Assembly: GCA_030604585.1 (NCBI GenBank) | Contig: JAUVVP010000105.1 | Location: forward strand, 1 to 6,706 | Length of the DNA: 6,706 nt | Reading direction: 5' to 3' | Source of the DNA: Planctomycetota bacterium | Lineage (GTDB): Bacteria; Planctomycetota; Brocadiia; SM23-32 | Shown: piece after piece, positions 5,799 through 6,706 of the stretch | Layout: each line of letters begins with the position of its first letter | How positions within the stretch are numbered: position 1 is the stretch's first letter | The notes under the pieces: model-generated | Database searches by the model: none | Told to the model about the DNA's origin: nothing | What the model saw: only the letters and a program-made list of their open reading frames with translations | Program-made: the position numbers and the translations under genes

Positions 5799-6706
5799 AT
5801 GCCAGACCAAAGCACAGGTCTCATGTTCGTTGAGTCGCTAACAGTCCAGAATTTCCGTTCAATTGAGAGCGAGACGTTCGAGCTTACTCCGTTCTCTGTT
5901 CTGATAGGAAAGAACAACGCTGGCAAGTCCAACGTCATGAACGCCCTTCAGCTGTTGTTGGAGGGTACTAGCCGCGACTTCTCGGACCGGGACTTCCACG
6001 TACCGGGCGGCAACATTGTGCTCCAAGCTAGGCTCCAAAACGTCGAGCCCTACCTGTGTCTCAGCAGCGACAAGCATCGGTCTAGGATTGAGGAGGATCT
6101 GCAGCAAGGCAATCTCCTGCTGCAGAAAATCGTCACCTCGGGGCCCACGGCCGGGAAACTGCAGGTGTACGATCCTGCTAAGGAATCGTACGGCACGAAA
6201 ACGGGCATTGACGCTGCACTAAAGCAGATCGTCCCCGAAGTCATTTTCATAGAAGCATTTCAGGACCCCACTGCAGAGGCGGTTGGGAAGGCTTCTGCTA
6301 CGCTTGGCAAGCTCCTGAGACAGATAGTTGGAGGAATCCAAGAGCATGTTTCCGGGGAGCTGGAGCGGGCGTTCGATGTTGCGAACAGGCTGCTTAATGT
6401 TGTGACCGTCGAGAGTGACAGCGGCCCCGTGGTAACCGATGAGAGAGCCGAGCAGGTCAAAGAGATCGAACGCAGCATCGCGGCGAACCTCGCGGAAGTG
6501 TTCGAAGATACAGCCGTCAGGATTTTCATCGATTTGCCCGGAGTCCCTGATCTTATTGCTAATGCCAGAATGGAACTGCGCGATGGTGTAAAGTGGACGC
6601 CTCCCGACCGGAAAGGCCAGGGCGTCCAGAGGGTCCTATATGTTGCCTTGCTCAGAAGCCTTGCAGAGCAGATAAGGACGCAGCAACAGGGTCCGGTCAA
6701 AAGGCC
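5799..6706 (+). CDS. OLD-like AAA/ABC ATPase, 3' end missing
   Basis: The frame is open from the ATG at 5799 to the window edge (302 codons plus two bases) and lacks its end. The N-terminus, SLTVQNFRSIES followed by Walker A GKNNAGKS (37-44), is typical of SMC/RecF/OLD-type ATPases. KGQGVQRVLYVALL (272-285) looks like the ABC-signature region of the OLD group; Walker B and anything after it lie outside. OLD-family proteins usually continue into a TOPRIM nuclease domain and include anti-phage effectors such as P2 Old and GajA, but others have different partners, so nuclease activity is inference. By hand count, 39 of the first 60 codons end in G or C, against 55 of 60 in radA, suggesting transfer from elsewhere. 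It has its own promoter and a strong Shine-Dalgarno, so it is likely the first gene of a separate unit. Confidence 0.8.
   Translation, partial: MPDQSTGLMFVESLTVQNFRSIESETFELTPFSVLIGKNNAGKSNVMNALQLLLEGTSRDFSDRDFHVPGGNIVLQARLQNVEPYLCLSSDKHRSRIEEDLQQGNLLLQKIVTSGPTAGKLQVYDPAKESYGTKTGIDAALKQIVPEVIFIEAFQDPTAEAVGKASATLGKLLRQIVGGIQEHVSGELERAFDVANRLLNVVTVESDSGPVVTDERAEQVKEIERSIAANLAEVFEDTAVRIFIDLPGVPDLIANARMELRDGVKWTPPDRKGQGVQRVLYVALLRSLAEQIRTQQQGPVKR

Overview
The window is GC-rich bacterial chromosome. It holds four complete genes and one gene cut by the right edge. The mix is mostly core metabolism and DNA repair: a type 2 orotidine-5'-phosphate decarboxylase (pyrF), a HAD phosphatase fused to a YvcK/CofD-like domain, a PfkB-family sugar kinase, and radA. 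Third codon positions in these genes are strongly G/C. The lineage cannot be fixed from the window. Type 2 PyrF, a high-GC genome and a YvcK protein without rapZ or whiA beside it suggest a non-model high-GC phylum; Planctomycetota or a relative is a guess only.

Layout, left to right: bases 1-218 hold no supportable gene. A good sigma70-type promoter (219-247) and a leader with a perfect 10-bp hairpin (268-290) precede pyrF (315-1253, +). pyrF ends in a hairpin pair with a short T-run and converges on the HAD-YvcK fusion (1350-3050, -). A 170-bp divergent region (3051-3220) carries a candidate promoter for each direction. To its right lie the PfkB kinase (3221-4150, +) and radA (4178-5542, +), 27 bp apart and probably co-transcribed. 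A 256-bp gap (5543-5798) holds nested, partly exclusive hairpins and a third sigma70-type promoter. The last gene, an OLD-like AAA/ABC ATPase, starts at 5799 with a near-ideal Shine-Dalgarno and runs off the window.

Three points deserve attention. The HAD-YvcK protein is one uninterrupted reading frame, with a strong ribosome-binding site only before the HAD domain, so the two activities appear joined by design. The final ATPase has clearly lower third-position GC than its neighbours, which suggests an acquired gene and perhaps the edge of a defence or other accessory locus; its partner domains or genes lie outside the window. The pyrF leader hairpin sits where a pyrimidine-responsive or mRNA-stability element could act. 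No mobile element, CRISPR array, tRNA or rRNA was seen.
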